Shown here piece after piece: positions 42,609-50,245 of a stretch of 64,000 nt of DNA (positions are counted from its first letter, which is position 1; the number at the start of each line of letters is the position of its first letter). A program made the position numbers and the translations under genes. Origin of the DNA: JBDOQU01 sp039839375 (GTDB lineage Bacteria > Pseudomonadota > Alphaproteobacteria > DSM-16000 > Inquilinaceae). Below the pieces are notes generated by a model. That model ran no database searches and was not told where the DNA came from. It was given only the letters and a program-made list of their open reading frames with translations. The DNA is taken from contig NZ_JBDOQU010000008.1 of assembly GCF_039839375.1 (NCBI RefSeq), forward strand, positions 62,001 to 126,000, written 5' to 3'.

Positions 42609-44198
42609 TTAGTTTTTCGTCGCCTGCCAGTAATAGTTGCTGTCGAAGCTGGGACCCCAGATCAGGCCCTGCACGTCCTCGCTCCGGGCGATCTGCGCGA
42701 TCTCCTGGAACATGATGACGAAGGGGCTGACCTCCTGGTGGTCCCGCTGGATGTCCTCATACATCTCCGCACGCGTGGCGGCGTCCCGCTCCAGCACGGC
42801 AGCCTCCACCCGCTGGGAGAATTCAGGGATGTCCCATGCGTTCCGCCAGGCGAGAGGCTTGGCAGCCGCATCGTCCGAATTGTCCACGTTGTACGCGAAG
42901 GTGCTGGCGTTGGTGTGCGGGTCCTGATAGTCGGGGCCCCACTTGCCGATATAGATGTCGTGGTTGCGCGCCCGGTAGCGGGTCAGCGTCTGGCCGCCGT
43001 CGCCGGGGATGATCTCCACGTTCACGCCGGCCTGGGCGAAGGTGCTCTGAATCGCCTGGGCCATGTCGGTGGTCGGCGAGGAATTGCGAACATCCATGGT
43101 GATGTCGAAGCCGTCCGGATATCCGGCCTCCGCCAGCAGTTCCTGCGCCCGCTCCACATTCAGCGAGAAAGGCGTGTCCTCGATCGCGCCGAGGAAACCT
43201 TCCGGCAGGAAGGATTGGTGGACCTTGAACTGCCCGGCGAGGATGGTGCTTTCCAGGGTCGCGTAATCGACCAGGTATTTCAGCGCCTGCCGCACCTCGA
43301 CATGCTGGAACGGCTCCCGCTTCACGTTGAGGCCGAGATACCAGATCGCGCCCAGCGGCACGACATCGATGGCGATGCCCTCGGCATCCTCCAGAGCCTG
43401 CACCTGATCGGCCAGCAGATCGCGGGCGACGTCGATGTCACCCTGCTCCAGCATCAGCCGCTGGGTCGCCGCCTCGGCGACATGGCGGACGAAGACGCGG
43501 TCGAGGCCGGGTTCGCCGCGCCAGTAATCCTCATAGGCGGTGTAGGACAGCGCCTCGCTGGGGCTCCATTGCTGGAGCATGAAGGGGCCGGAGCCGGCGG
43601 AATGGGTCGTCAGCCATTCATGCCCCATGTCGCCATCGACCTCATGCTCCTGAACGAGCTGGGAATCGACGACCGCGCCGACGCCGGAGGTCAGGCAGTA
43701 GAGCACGAAGGTCGGCGCATAGGCCTGGTCGGTCCGCAGGATGACGGTGCTGTCGTCCGGGGCCGTGATCATCTCATCCACATTTTCCGCCGTCAGGCCG
43801 AACTGGGCGAGAATGAAGGCCGGGGTGAGGTTCAGTTTGATCACGCGGCGCAGCGAATAGGCCACGTCCTGGGCGGTCAGCGGGTTGCCCGAATGGAAGG
43901 TGATGCCGTCGCGGATGGTGAAGGTGAAGGACTTGCCGTCGTCCGACACCTCCCAGCTTTCCGCGATCATCGGCTGAATGTCGCTGACGTCGTTGACGTC
44001 GTATGTGACCAGCCGGTCATAGACCTGGGCCGCGTATTCCGCGCCCGAGAACTCGAAGATCTCAGCCGGATCGAGCGTGATGATGTCGTCGATCTGCGCC
44101 GCCATCACCAGCGTGTCGTCCGGCGTGTCGGCGTTGGCCGCCGGCGCCAGCGGCAGCATCAGCGCGATCGCTACGGTTGCGAGAAACATCCGTCTCAT
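42609..44198 (-). CDS. ABC transporter substrate-binding protein, family 5 (peptide/opine/nickel)
   Basis: Periplasmic binding protein of 529 residues with a signal peptide ending near ANA-DT (residues 22-26). It carries the family-5 features: PMIAESWEVSDDGKSFTFTI, RDGITFHSGNPLTAQDVAYS and a two-lobe layout with YIGKWGPDYQDPHTNASTFA. The ligand could be a peptide, opine, sugar or other compound and cannot be read from sequence. It is the first gene of the minus-strand dpp-type operon, and the upstream palindrome at 44294 may regulate it. Confidence 0.9.
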   Translation of the reverse strand: MRRMFLATVAIALMLPLAPAANADTPDDTLVMAAQIDDIITLDPAEIFEFSGAEYAAQVYDRLVTYDVNDVSDIQPMIAESWEVSDDGKSFTFTIRDGITFHSGNPLTAQDVAYSLRRVIKLNLTPAFILAQFGLTAENVDEMITAPDDSTVILRTDQAYAPTFVLYCLTSGVGAVVDSQLVQEHEVDGDMGHEWLTTHSAGSGPFMLQQWSPSEALSYTAYEDYWRGEPGLDRVFVRHVAEAATQRLMLEQGDIDVARDLLADQVQALEDAEGIAIDVVPLGAIWYLGLNVKREPFQHVEVRQALKYLVDYATLESTILAGQFKVHQSFLPEGFLGAIEDTPFSLNVERAQELLAEAGYPDGFDITMDVRNSSPTTDMAQAIQSTFAQAGVNVEIIPGDGGQTLTRYRARNHDIYIGKWGPDYQDPHTNASTFAYNVDNSDDAAAKPLAWRNAWDIPEFSQRVEAAVLERDAATRAEMYEDIQRDHQEVSPFVIMFQEIAQIARSEDVQGLIWGPSFDSNYYWQATKN

Positions 44199-44293
44199 AG
44201 AAGCACTCCCCGATTTTGGTTATTGGACCGTCGCCCGGACCCCTTCCGAAGGGGACGCATAGTCGAAGCAGCCGGGGAATGCTGTCAAGCATA

Positions 44294-44305
44294 CCATTGT
44301 AATGG
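44294..44305. promoter_or_regulatory. palindrome CCATTGTAATGG upstream of the dpp-type operon
   Basis: A perfect 12-bp dyad (CCATT-GT-AATGG) lies 96 bp upstream of the binding-protein ATG. CCATTG also occurs in the control region of the divergent GntR gene (48578-48583), so the same regulator might bind both. The operator role is inferred. Confidence 0.4.
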
Positions 44306-44322
44306 AACGGCAACAGGTCCCC

Positions 44323-44358
44323 CTCCCGACCCCTCCCCGTTCATGGAGGGATCGGGAG
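44323..44358 (-). terminator. hairpin after the FAH-family gene
   Basis: CTCCCGA-C-CCCTCC pairs with GGAGGG-A-TCGGGAG around an 8-nt loop, a 13-bp stem with one C-A mismatch. It lies about 15 bp past the stop of the gene at 44373-45059 and probably separates the two ABC operons. Confidence 0.65.
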
Positions 44359-44372
44359 CGAGGTCCGACCGG

Positions 44373-45059
44373 TCAGCCGATGGAGACGGTGAGCTCCGAA
44401 AGGCCGTCGATGCCGCCGACCAGCCTGTCGCCCGCGACCACCGGGCCCACGCCTTCCGGCGTGCCGGTCATGATGAGGTCGCCCGGGTAGAGGGTGACAA
44501 GGCCGGAGAGGTAGGAGATCGTCTCCTGCACATTCCAGATCTGCTGGGCGAGGTCGCCCTTCTGGCGGGTCTCGCCATTCACCTTCAGCCAGATCTCACC
44601 CTTCGCCGGATGACCGATCGCGGAGGCGGGGGTCAGCGCCGTCATCGGGGCGGAATTGTCGAAGCCTTTGCCCATGTCCCAGGGCCGCCCCATCTTCTTC
44701 GCTTCCCCCTGGAGGTCGCGGCGGGTCAGGTCGATGCCGACGCCATAGCCATAGACATGGTCCAGCGCATTGGCCTCCCCTATGTCCACGCCGCCCTTGG
44801 AAAGCGCCACCACCAGCTCGATCTCGTAATGCAGGTCGCTGGTCCTGACCGGATAGGGGATGGTCGCGCCGGACGGCACCACGGCGTTCGCCGGCTTGGT
44901 GAAGAAGAAGGGCGGCTCCCGATCGGGATCGTGTCCCATCTCCCGCGCATGGGCGGCGTAGTTCCGGCCGACGCAGAAGATGCGGCGCACGGGGAAGCCG
45001 TCCCCGCTTCCCACGACGGGAAGGGTCGTCGGCTCGCACAAGGGAATGACGTAACCCAT
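44373..45059 (-). CDS. fumarylacetoacetate hydrolase family protein
   Basis: FAH-fold metal enzyme of 228 residues, related to fumarylpyruvate/acylpyruvate hydrolases that split the C-C bond of ring-cleavage products. It has IFCVGRNYAAHAREMGHD, the metal-ligand motif HYEIELVVALSKGG, GYGVGIDLTRRDLQGEAKK, KGFDNSAPM and GDLIMTGTPEGVGPV. It ends a minus-strand run of NitT/TauT-type transporter genes (35 bp after the permease), which suggests a catabolic role for the imported compound, perhaps an aromatic acid or a keto acid. Confidence 0.88.
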   Translation of the reverse strand: MGYVIPLCEPTTLPVVGSGDGFPVRRIFCVGRNYAAHAREMGHDPDREPPFFFTKPANAVVPSGATIPYPVRTSDLHYEIELVVALSKGGVDIGEANALDHVYGYGVGIDLTRRDLQGEAKKMGRPWDMGKGFDNSAPMTALTPASAIGHPAKGEIWLKVNGETRQKGDLAQQIWNVQETISYLSGLVTLYPGDLIMTGTPEGVGPVVAGDRLVGGIDGLSELTVSIG

Positions 45060-45094
45060 TTCAGTATCTTACCTTTCTTGGAGAGATTGAGAGT

Positions 45095-45847
45095 TCAGCG
45101 CGTGCCGGCGTAGAAGGCGATGCGGCGTTCGGCCATGCCCACCAGTTCGGACAGGCCGTAGGCGAATGAGAAGACGATGAAGATCAGCGCCCAGAATTCC
45201 GGCATCAGGAAGTTCCGGGAATAGAGCTCGAACAGATAGCCGACGCCGACGATGGCGATCAGCAGTTGGCCGATGATGACGCCCTTCACGCCCCGGATGA
45301 CGCCGAGCCTGACGCCGGCCAGTATCTCCGGCAGGGCGGCCCAGAAGATGATCTTGGCGTAGAGGTCCCGCCGCCGGGCGCCGAAGGAATTCGCCATCTC
45401 CACGAGGGACGTGCTGGCGTGGCGGACGCCGACCTGGGTGTCCAGCGCGATCACCCAGACGGAGAAGAGGACCACCGTCACAACCATGGTCTGGAGCCCG
45501 AACCCGATGATCGCCATCAGCAGGGGCACGACGGCGCTGAGCGGCGAGCTTTCGAAGATGTTCGCCCACATGCCCATCACCTCCCCGAAGGTGGGGATGC
45601 GGGCCATCATGATGCCGAGCGTTATGCCCAGGGTCAGCGAGATCGCCATGCCGATGCCGAAGGCCTGGAGGGTGACGCCGATGGCCGACTGGAAGCGGCC
45701 GGTCGGGATCACTTCGGCCATGGCCATCAGGATGTCCGTGAAGGGCGGGATCAGGAGGACGAGTTGGAGGCGTCCGACGATCTCCCAAAGGATCAGCCAG
45801 AACACCAGGGCGAGCCATGTCGGAAGGCGGTAGCCGTAGATGGTCAT
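45095..45847 (-). CDS. ABC transporter permease, NitT/TauT (SsuC) type, copy 2
   Basis: Inner-membrane permease of 250 residues with about six helices and the BPD_transp_1 EAA loop (SFGARRRDLYAKIIFWAALP). Helices include WLALVFWLILWEIVGRL and GIGMAISLTLGITLGIMMAR. It lies 12 bp after the ATPase gene. The operon also has a different permease at 46684-47523; family members usually form homodimers, so this operon may encode a heterodimer. Confidence 0.87.
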   Translation of the reverse strand: MTIYGYRLPTWLALVFWLILWEIVGRLQLVLLIPPFTDILMAMAEVIPTGRFQSAIGVTLQAFGIGMAISLTLGITLGIMMARIPTFGEVMGMWANIFESSPLSAVVPLLMAIIGFGLQTMVVTVVLFSVWVIALDTQVGVRHASTSLVEMANSFGARRRDLYAKIIFWAALPEILAGVRLGVIRGVKGVIIGQLLIAIVGVGYLFELYSRNFLMPEFWALIFIVFSFAYGLSELVGMAERRIAFYAGTR

Positions 45848-45859
45848 GCGGCCCTCCCC

Positions 45860-46669
45860 TCACTCTTCCAGATAGTCGCGGAGTTCGTTCCAGATCTCGT
45901 CCACCGTGTCGAGATAGGCCTTGGAACGCCGCAGTTCGTCGAAATCGCCGGACCGGTCGATATCGGGCCTGATGATCCGCGACACCCGGCCGGGATTGCG
46001 GGTCAGGATGACGATCTGGTCGGAGATGTAGACCGCCTCCTCAATCGAATGGGTGACGAAGATGACGGTCTTCTTCTCCTGGGCCAAAAGCCGCAGCAGA
46101 TCCTCCTGGAACTTGCGGCGGTTTTGTTCGTCGACGGAGGCGAAGGGTTCGTCCATCAGCAGGATGTCGGCGTCGACCGCCAGCGCGCGGGCGAGCCCGA
46201 CCCGCTGCCTCATGCCGCCTGAAAGCTGATGGGGATATTTCTGTTCGGACCCCGCCAGGCCGACCTCCGCGATGTGATGGCGGGCGATATCCTCCCGCTC
46301 CTTTCGCGGCGCGCCGCGGAGCTCCAGCCCGAAGGCGACGTTGCGGAGCACGGTCGCCCAGGGCATCAGCGCAAAATCCTGGAAGACGAAGGCCCGTTCG
46401 GGGCCGGGGCCGGAGACTTTCCGGCCGCCGACGAAAATCTCACCCTCCGTCGCCGGAATCAGGCCGGCGACGATCTTGAGCGTCGTCGTCTTGCCGCATC
46501 CGCTGGGGCCAAGCAGCGTCGTGAGCTGTCCGCGCGGAAAGTCGATGTCGACCCCCTGGAGGGCGCGGAACGGCCCGTAGGCCTTGCCGACGCCCCGCAC
46601 GCTTACGGCGGGTTCGGGCGCTTGATCCGCGTCGACCGGGGGCATTTGCTTATGAGCCACGGCTGGCAC
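45860..46669 (-). CDS. ABC transporter ATP-binding protein, NitT/TauT (SsuB) type
   Basis: ATPase of 269 residues with Walker A GPSGCGKTTTLK, VFQDFALMPWATVLRNVAFG, the signature LSGGMRQRVGLARAL, Walker B ILLMDEPFASVDEQNR and switch FVTHSIEEAVYISD, the standard SsuB/TauB pattern. I use the GTG at 46669, which has GGAGG 8 bp upstream; GTG 46660 and ATG 46645 are alternatives. A longer frame upstream overlaps the permease gene out of phase and is not real. Confidence 0.88.
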   Translation of the reverse strand: MPAVAHKQMPPVDADQAPEPAVSVRGVGKAYGPFRALQGVDIDFPRGQLTTLLGPSGCGKTTTLKIVAGLIPATEGEIFVGGRKVSGPGPERAFVFQDFALMPWATVLRNVAFGLELRGAPRKEREDIARHHIAEVGLAGSEQKYPHQLSGGMRQRVGLARALAVDADILLMDEPFASVDEQNRRKFQEDLLRLLAQEKKTVIFVTHSIEEAVYISDQIVILTRNPGRVSRIIRPDIDRSGDFDELRRSKAYLDTVDEIWNELRDYLEE

Positions 46670-46683
46670 TTCCTTAACCTCCG

Positions 46684-47523
46684 TCAAGCCGCGCGCTGTT
46701 CCGGACGGAACACCGCGAACTCGAGTTTCTGAAGAAGGGTGATGGAGACGCTCGCGAAGATGACGATGGAGAAGATCGTGGCGAACATCTCCGGATAGGC
46801 GGCGAGCGAGCGGAAATAGGTGATCAGGTCGCCGACGCCGGTCGGCGTGATCATCAGTTCGGCCAGTATCGCGCCGGTCAGCCCCTGGGCCAGACCCAGC
46901 CGGAAGCCGGCGAAAATCATGCCGCTGGCCGCCGGAAGGATGATCTTGAAGACCTGCTGCCGGCGGCTGGCCAGGAAGGACTGGCTCATCTCCAGCAGGC
47001 TGGGCGGCGTGTTGCGGATGCCGTTGTAGGAATTGAGGATGATGATCGGCGCGCTCATGATCACCACCGCCAGCACCTTCGCCGCGAGGCCGATGCCGTA
47101 GATGAAGGTGACCAGCGGGATGATCGCCGCCATGGGCGCGGCCTGGAGGATGACGAAGACCGGCAGGCTGAACCATTCCATCGGGCGCAACAGCCCCATT
47201 CCGATCCCGAACGTGACGGCGAGGAGGGAAGAGAGGAAGACGCCGATCGCCATCGGCTTCAGCGTCTCCCCATAGGCGAGGAACAGGCTGCCATCGGCGA
47301 TCATCGTCCAGAGCGCCGCCAGCGTGTCGAGGAAGGTCGGGAAGACCGGGCTGACCGGCACCCGGCCGGCCCATTCCCAGCACACGAGCACCAGGAGCAC
47401 GGACAGCGTCCGCAGCACCCAGATCCGCCTGAGAAACGGCGGCACGGCGAACCGCGCCGGCGCGCCGGGGCCGGGGGAGAGGCCGGCGGTCGCCGGCCCC
47501 TCGAAGGTTGGTGTATGTGTCAT
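46684..47523 (-). CDS. ABC transporter permease, NitT/TauT (SsuC) type, copy 1
   Basis: Inner-membrane permease of 279 residues with a Pro/Gly-rich cytoplasmic N-terminus (about 1-35) and about six helices, such as WVLRTLSVLLVLVCWEWAGR, plus an EAA loop in SFLASRRQQVFKIILPAASG. It is only distantly similar to the second permease at 45095. It comes directly after the substrate-binding gene. Confidence 0.88.
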   Translation of the reverse strand: MTHTPTFEGPATAGLSPGPGAPARFAVPPFLRRIWVLRTLSVLLVLVCWEWAGRVPVSPVFPTFLDTLAALWTMIADGSLFLAYGETLKPMAIGVFLSSLLAVTFGIGMGLLRPMEWFSLPVFVILQAAPMAAIIPLVTFIYGIGLAAKVLAVVIMSAPIIILNSYNGIRNTPPSLLEMSQSFLASRRQQVFKIILPAASGMIFAGFRLGLAQGLTGAILAELMITPTGVGDLITYFRSLAAYPEMFATIFSIVIFASVSITLLQKLEFAVFRPEQRAA

Positions 47524-47551
47524 GAAGTCGAGCTTCGTTCCGGCGGCGGGC

Positions 47552-48544
47552 CTATTCGCCCATCGTTTCCAGGGTCCGCTCCAGGGGAGCGAAGTACCAG
47601 AAATCCTCCACCTTCAGCGTCTCGGGCTCGCCCTCTAGCTGACCCGCGACCGTGAAGAATTCGAAATCGTCCGCCGCCGATCCGACGCCGCCATCATTGG
47701 GGAAGGTCCCGGTTTCCACCGATTGCTCGAAAAAGGGACCGATCTGCTCCTCCAATTCCGACGGCAGGTCGGGAAGCAGGCCCAGACGCTCCCGCTCCGC
47801 AGCGACGAAGGATGGATCCTCGTTGATCTGGCGCCACGTCTCCGTCAGTTCCTCGATCAGGACCTGGACGGTTTCCTCATTCTCCTGAAGCCAGTCCAGG
47901 CGGGCGAAGAGGGTTTCGTCGCTGGCGTCCACGTCCGGCACCTCCAGCATGACGAACTTCTCCGGATCCTCCTCCATCACGAGGTTGCGGCCGGCGATGT
48001 CGAGGAAGGTGGCGTCGACATTGCCGCGCAGCAGCGCCAGCGTCCTGACGTCGGAGCCGGGCACGTAGCTGATCTCGCCGAACTGGATGCCCTCCACCTG
48101 CTCGATCAGGCGGGCCATCGCCTCCGTGCCCGATCCGCGCGTGTGGACCGCAAACGCGCCGCCATCCATCGCCTGCCAGTCGGGATAGACCTCCCCGTTG
48201 GCGACGGCGAAGAAGCGAAGCGTGCTCAACTGATAGAACATGCGAATGGGCACCTCGGCCCGCTGGATGATCGCGTAGGGCGCGCCGACGCCGACATCGG
48301 CCTGGCCGTTGACGATCGCCTGGTTGGCCATGTCCTCCCCGCCGAATTCGATCAGTTCGACCTCGATTCCGCGTTCGCGCACCCCTTCGAGCGCGATCAG
48401 CAGGTTCAAGGATTCGATCGAAGCGATGTCGCCCAGCGCCACCGTTATGCCGTCCTGAGCGGAAGCGGCGTTCGGCAGACCCGCCGACGTCATCGCGATC
48501 ACGGCGGCGCCAAGGAGCCCGGCGCGGGATGTAAATTTACCCAT
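47552..48544 (-). CDS. ABC transporter substrate-binding protein, NMT1/TauA type
   Basis: Periplasmic binding protein of 330 residues. The signal peptide ends near ASA-QD (about residue 29-30). The body shows the NMT1/SsuA fold signs: GDIASIESLNLLIALEGVRE, FGGEDMANQAIVNGQADVGV and the GSDVRTLALLRGNVDATFLD hinge region. The ATG at 48544 is preferred because GGGAGG lies 6-7 bp upstream; an ATG one codon earlier is closer to it. Ligand unknown. It leads the five-gene minus-strand operon ending with the FAH-type enzyme. Confidence 0.87.
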   Translation of the reverse strand: MGKFTSRAGLLGAAVIAMTSAGLPNAASAQDGITVALGDIASIESLNLLIALEGVRERGIEVELIEFGGEDMANQAIVNGQADVGVGAPYAIIQRAEVPIRMFYQLSTLRFFAVANGEVYPDWQAMDGGAFAVHTRGSGTEAMARLIEQVEGIQFGEISYVPGSDVRTLALLRGNVDATFLDIAGRNLVMEEDPEKFVMLEVPDVDASDETLFARLDWLQENEETVQVLIEELTETWRQINEDPSFVAAERERLGLLPDLPSELEEQIGPFFEQSVETGTFPNDGGVGSAADDFEFFTVAGQLEGEPETLKVEDFWYFAPLERTLETMGE

Positions 48545-48563
48545 CATTTTCCTCCCTTTTGAG

Positions 48564-48695
48564 TGGACCAAGCTGGACCATTGATCTTTTCGTCAGACCT
48601 TATTCCGAAATGGTAGGCATTGGTTTAGACGACTGTCAACGATATCCCTTGAAAATCACGCATTTACACGATATTTCATTGAACCAATCGTTCCA
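48564..48695. promoter_or_regulatory. divergent control region with repeated TGGACCA/CCAATGG motifs
   Basis: TGGACCA occurs at 48564-48570 and 48574-48580, ten bp apart on the same helical face. TCGTCAGACCT (48590-48600) is one base off the FCD-GntR pattern TNGTNNNACNA. An imperfect dyad TTGAAC-5 nt-GTTCCAA lies just before the regulator start. Binding by the adjacent GntR protein is inferred. Confidence 0.45.
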
Positions 48696-49409
48696 ATGGT
48701 CAAAGTTTACGCCATGAATCATCTCGCCCAAGACGATCCTCTGACGCTGCTGCGGAGCTATATCGCCGATACCGAAATGGCGATCGACAGCCGGCTGCCG
48801 CCGGAGCGCGACCTGTCGGAGACGCTGGGAATCTCCCGCGCGCAACTTCGATCGGCCCTGGCCGCGCTGGAGGCGGAGGGGCAGATCTGGCGGCATGTCG
48901 GCAAGGGCACCTTCATCGGCACCCGCCCGATCGAGACATCTGCCGACGCCACCGCCATCGCGCGCCGGACCAATCCAGCCGAGGTGATGCGCACGCGGCT
49001 GTTTCTGGAGCCGGAGATCGCGAGCCTGGCGGCGTTGAACGCGACCCCGGCCGACGTAGCGGAGATGAGGGTCTGCATCCGGCGGACGCGGACGGCGGCG
49101 AGTTGGCGTCAGTATGAAAGCTGGGACAATCGCCTGCATCGGGTGATCGGCGCGGCGACGCAGAACACGCTGCTGCTGGCGCTGCTGGACACGTTAAGCG
49201 CCGTGCGCCGGTCGGTCACATGGGGGCGGCTGCGGGCGAACAAGCTGCGGCCCGATCCCGATCATCACAGCTTCGCCGAGCATGACGCCATCGTCGACGC
49301 GATCGAGGATCGCGACATGGACCGGGCGCGCGACTGCATGCGCATCCATCTGGAAAGCGTCGAACGGAACCTGATGCGCCAGCGGTCCGGCAACGGCTCG
49401 GCCCGATAG
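48696..49409 (+). CDS. GntR-family (FadR/FCD) transcriptional regulator
   Basis: One-component repressor-type regulator of 237 residues. The winged HTH (about 15-75) contains SRLPPERDLSETLGISRAQL and HVGKGTFIG. The FCD ligand domain (about 90-225) has the metal-binding His pattern in DNRLHRVIGAATQN, EHDAIVDAIEDRD and MRIHLESV. It diverges from the five-gene transporter-FAH operon, so it most likely responds to the transported acid or a breakdown product. Neither ATG (48696 or 48714) has a clear ribosome site, so the start is uncertain. Confidence 0.87.
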   Translation: MVKVYAMNHLAQDDPLTLLRSYIADTEMAIDSRLPPERDLSETLGISRAQLRSALAALEAEGQIWRHVGKGTFIGTRPIETSADATAIARRTNPAEVMRTRLFLEPEIASLAALNATPADVAEMRVCIRRTRTAASWRQYESWDNRLHRVIGAATQNTLLLALLDTLSAVRRSVTWGRLRANKLRPDPDHHSFAEHDAIVDAIEDRDMDRARDCMRIHLESVERNLMRQRSGNGSAR

Positions 49410-49413
49410 AGCC

Positions 49414-50166
49414 TCAGGAGGACTTCTTCGCCTCACGCTTCCGGCGCGCCCGCCGGGTCAGCATGTTCAGCCCCTCAACCAGCGACGAGAACGCCATCGC
49501 GGCGTAGACGTAGCCCTTCGGCACATGGGCGCCCATGCCTTCGGCGATCAGCGTCATGCCGATCATCAGGAGGAAGCCCAGCGCCAGCATGACGATGGTC
49601 GGGTTGGCGTTGATGAAGTTCGCCAGCGGGTTGGCGGCCAACAGCATCACCGCCACCGCCACGACGACGGCGATGACCATGATCTCTATGTGGTCGGTCA
49701 TGCCAACGGCGGTAATGATGCTGTCGACCGAGAAGACCATGTCCAGCAGCAGGATCTGGAAGATCGCCGCGCCGAAGGTCATCGTCACCTTCTCGCTGTC
49801 GAACATGTCCGGGCCGGGGTCTGCATCGACCGAATGGTGGATTTCCTTGGTCGCCTTCCAGACCAGGAACAGCCCGCCGGCGATCAGGATCAGGTCACGC
49901 CATGAGAAGCCATGGCCGAAAAGCTCGAAAACCGGCTGCGTCAGTCCGACGATGAACGCCACCGTCGCCAGCAGGCCGAGCCGCATGACCAGGGCGAGGG
50001 CGATGCCGATGCGCCGCGCCCTCTCGCGCTGGCCCTCCGGCAGCTTGTTGGTCAGGATGGAGATGAAGATCAGATTGTCGATCCCCAACACCACTTCCAT
50101 GGCGATCAGGGTCGCCAGCGCCACCCAGGCGGCGGGATTGGCGGCGAGTGCGAACAGACTATCCAT
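49414..50166 (-). CDS. TerC-family integral membrane protein
   Basis: 250-residue membrane protein with about seven helices and the family signatures AMEVVLGIDNLIFISILTNK and DMVFSVDSIITAVGM, whose Asp residues probably bind metal. TerC proteins are linked to manganese efflux and tellurite resistance. The last 20 residues are Lys/Arg-rich. It follows dxs by about 80 bp in the same direction and converges with the GntR gene, whose stop lies 4 bp away. No manganese riboswitch is visible upstream. Confidence 0.88.
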   Translation of the reverse strand: MDSLFALAANPAAWVALATLIAMEVVLGIDNLIFISILTNKLPEGQRERARRIGIALALVMRLGLLATVAFIVGLTQPVFELFGHGFSWRDLILIAGGLFLVWKATKEIHHSVDADPGPDMFDSEKVTMTFGAAIFQILLLDMVFSVDSIITAVGMTDHIEIMVIAVVVAVAVMLLAANPLANFINANPTIVMLALGFLLMIGMTLIAEGMGAHVPKGYVYAAMAFSSLVEGLNMLTRRARRKREAKKSS

Positions 50167-50245
50167 GGTCGTCGGTCATCCTTCCGGGGTCAGGCGTGGA
50201 ACGCGCTACGATCAGCGGCAGCCCTAAGGTAAGCGACGCCGAGGG

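Noticed and set aside
41529..45113. Plus-strand frame of 1194 codons across the dpp-type operon
   Set aside because: It covers several minus-strand genes with clear domains and stays open only because of their codon bias; composition is His/Asp/Arg-rich nonsense.
45860..47383. A 507-codon fusion of the TauB-type ATPase with upstream sequence
   Set aside because: The extra part lies in the wrong frame of the permease gene; a good ribosome site supports GTG 46669.
50167..50245. yybP-ykoY manganese riboswitch upstream of terC
   Set aside because: The gap to dxs is about 80 bp and lacks the conserved motif core; no convincing fold was seen.
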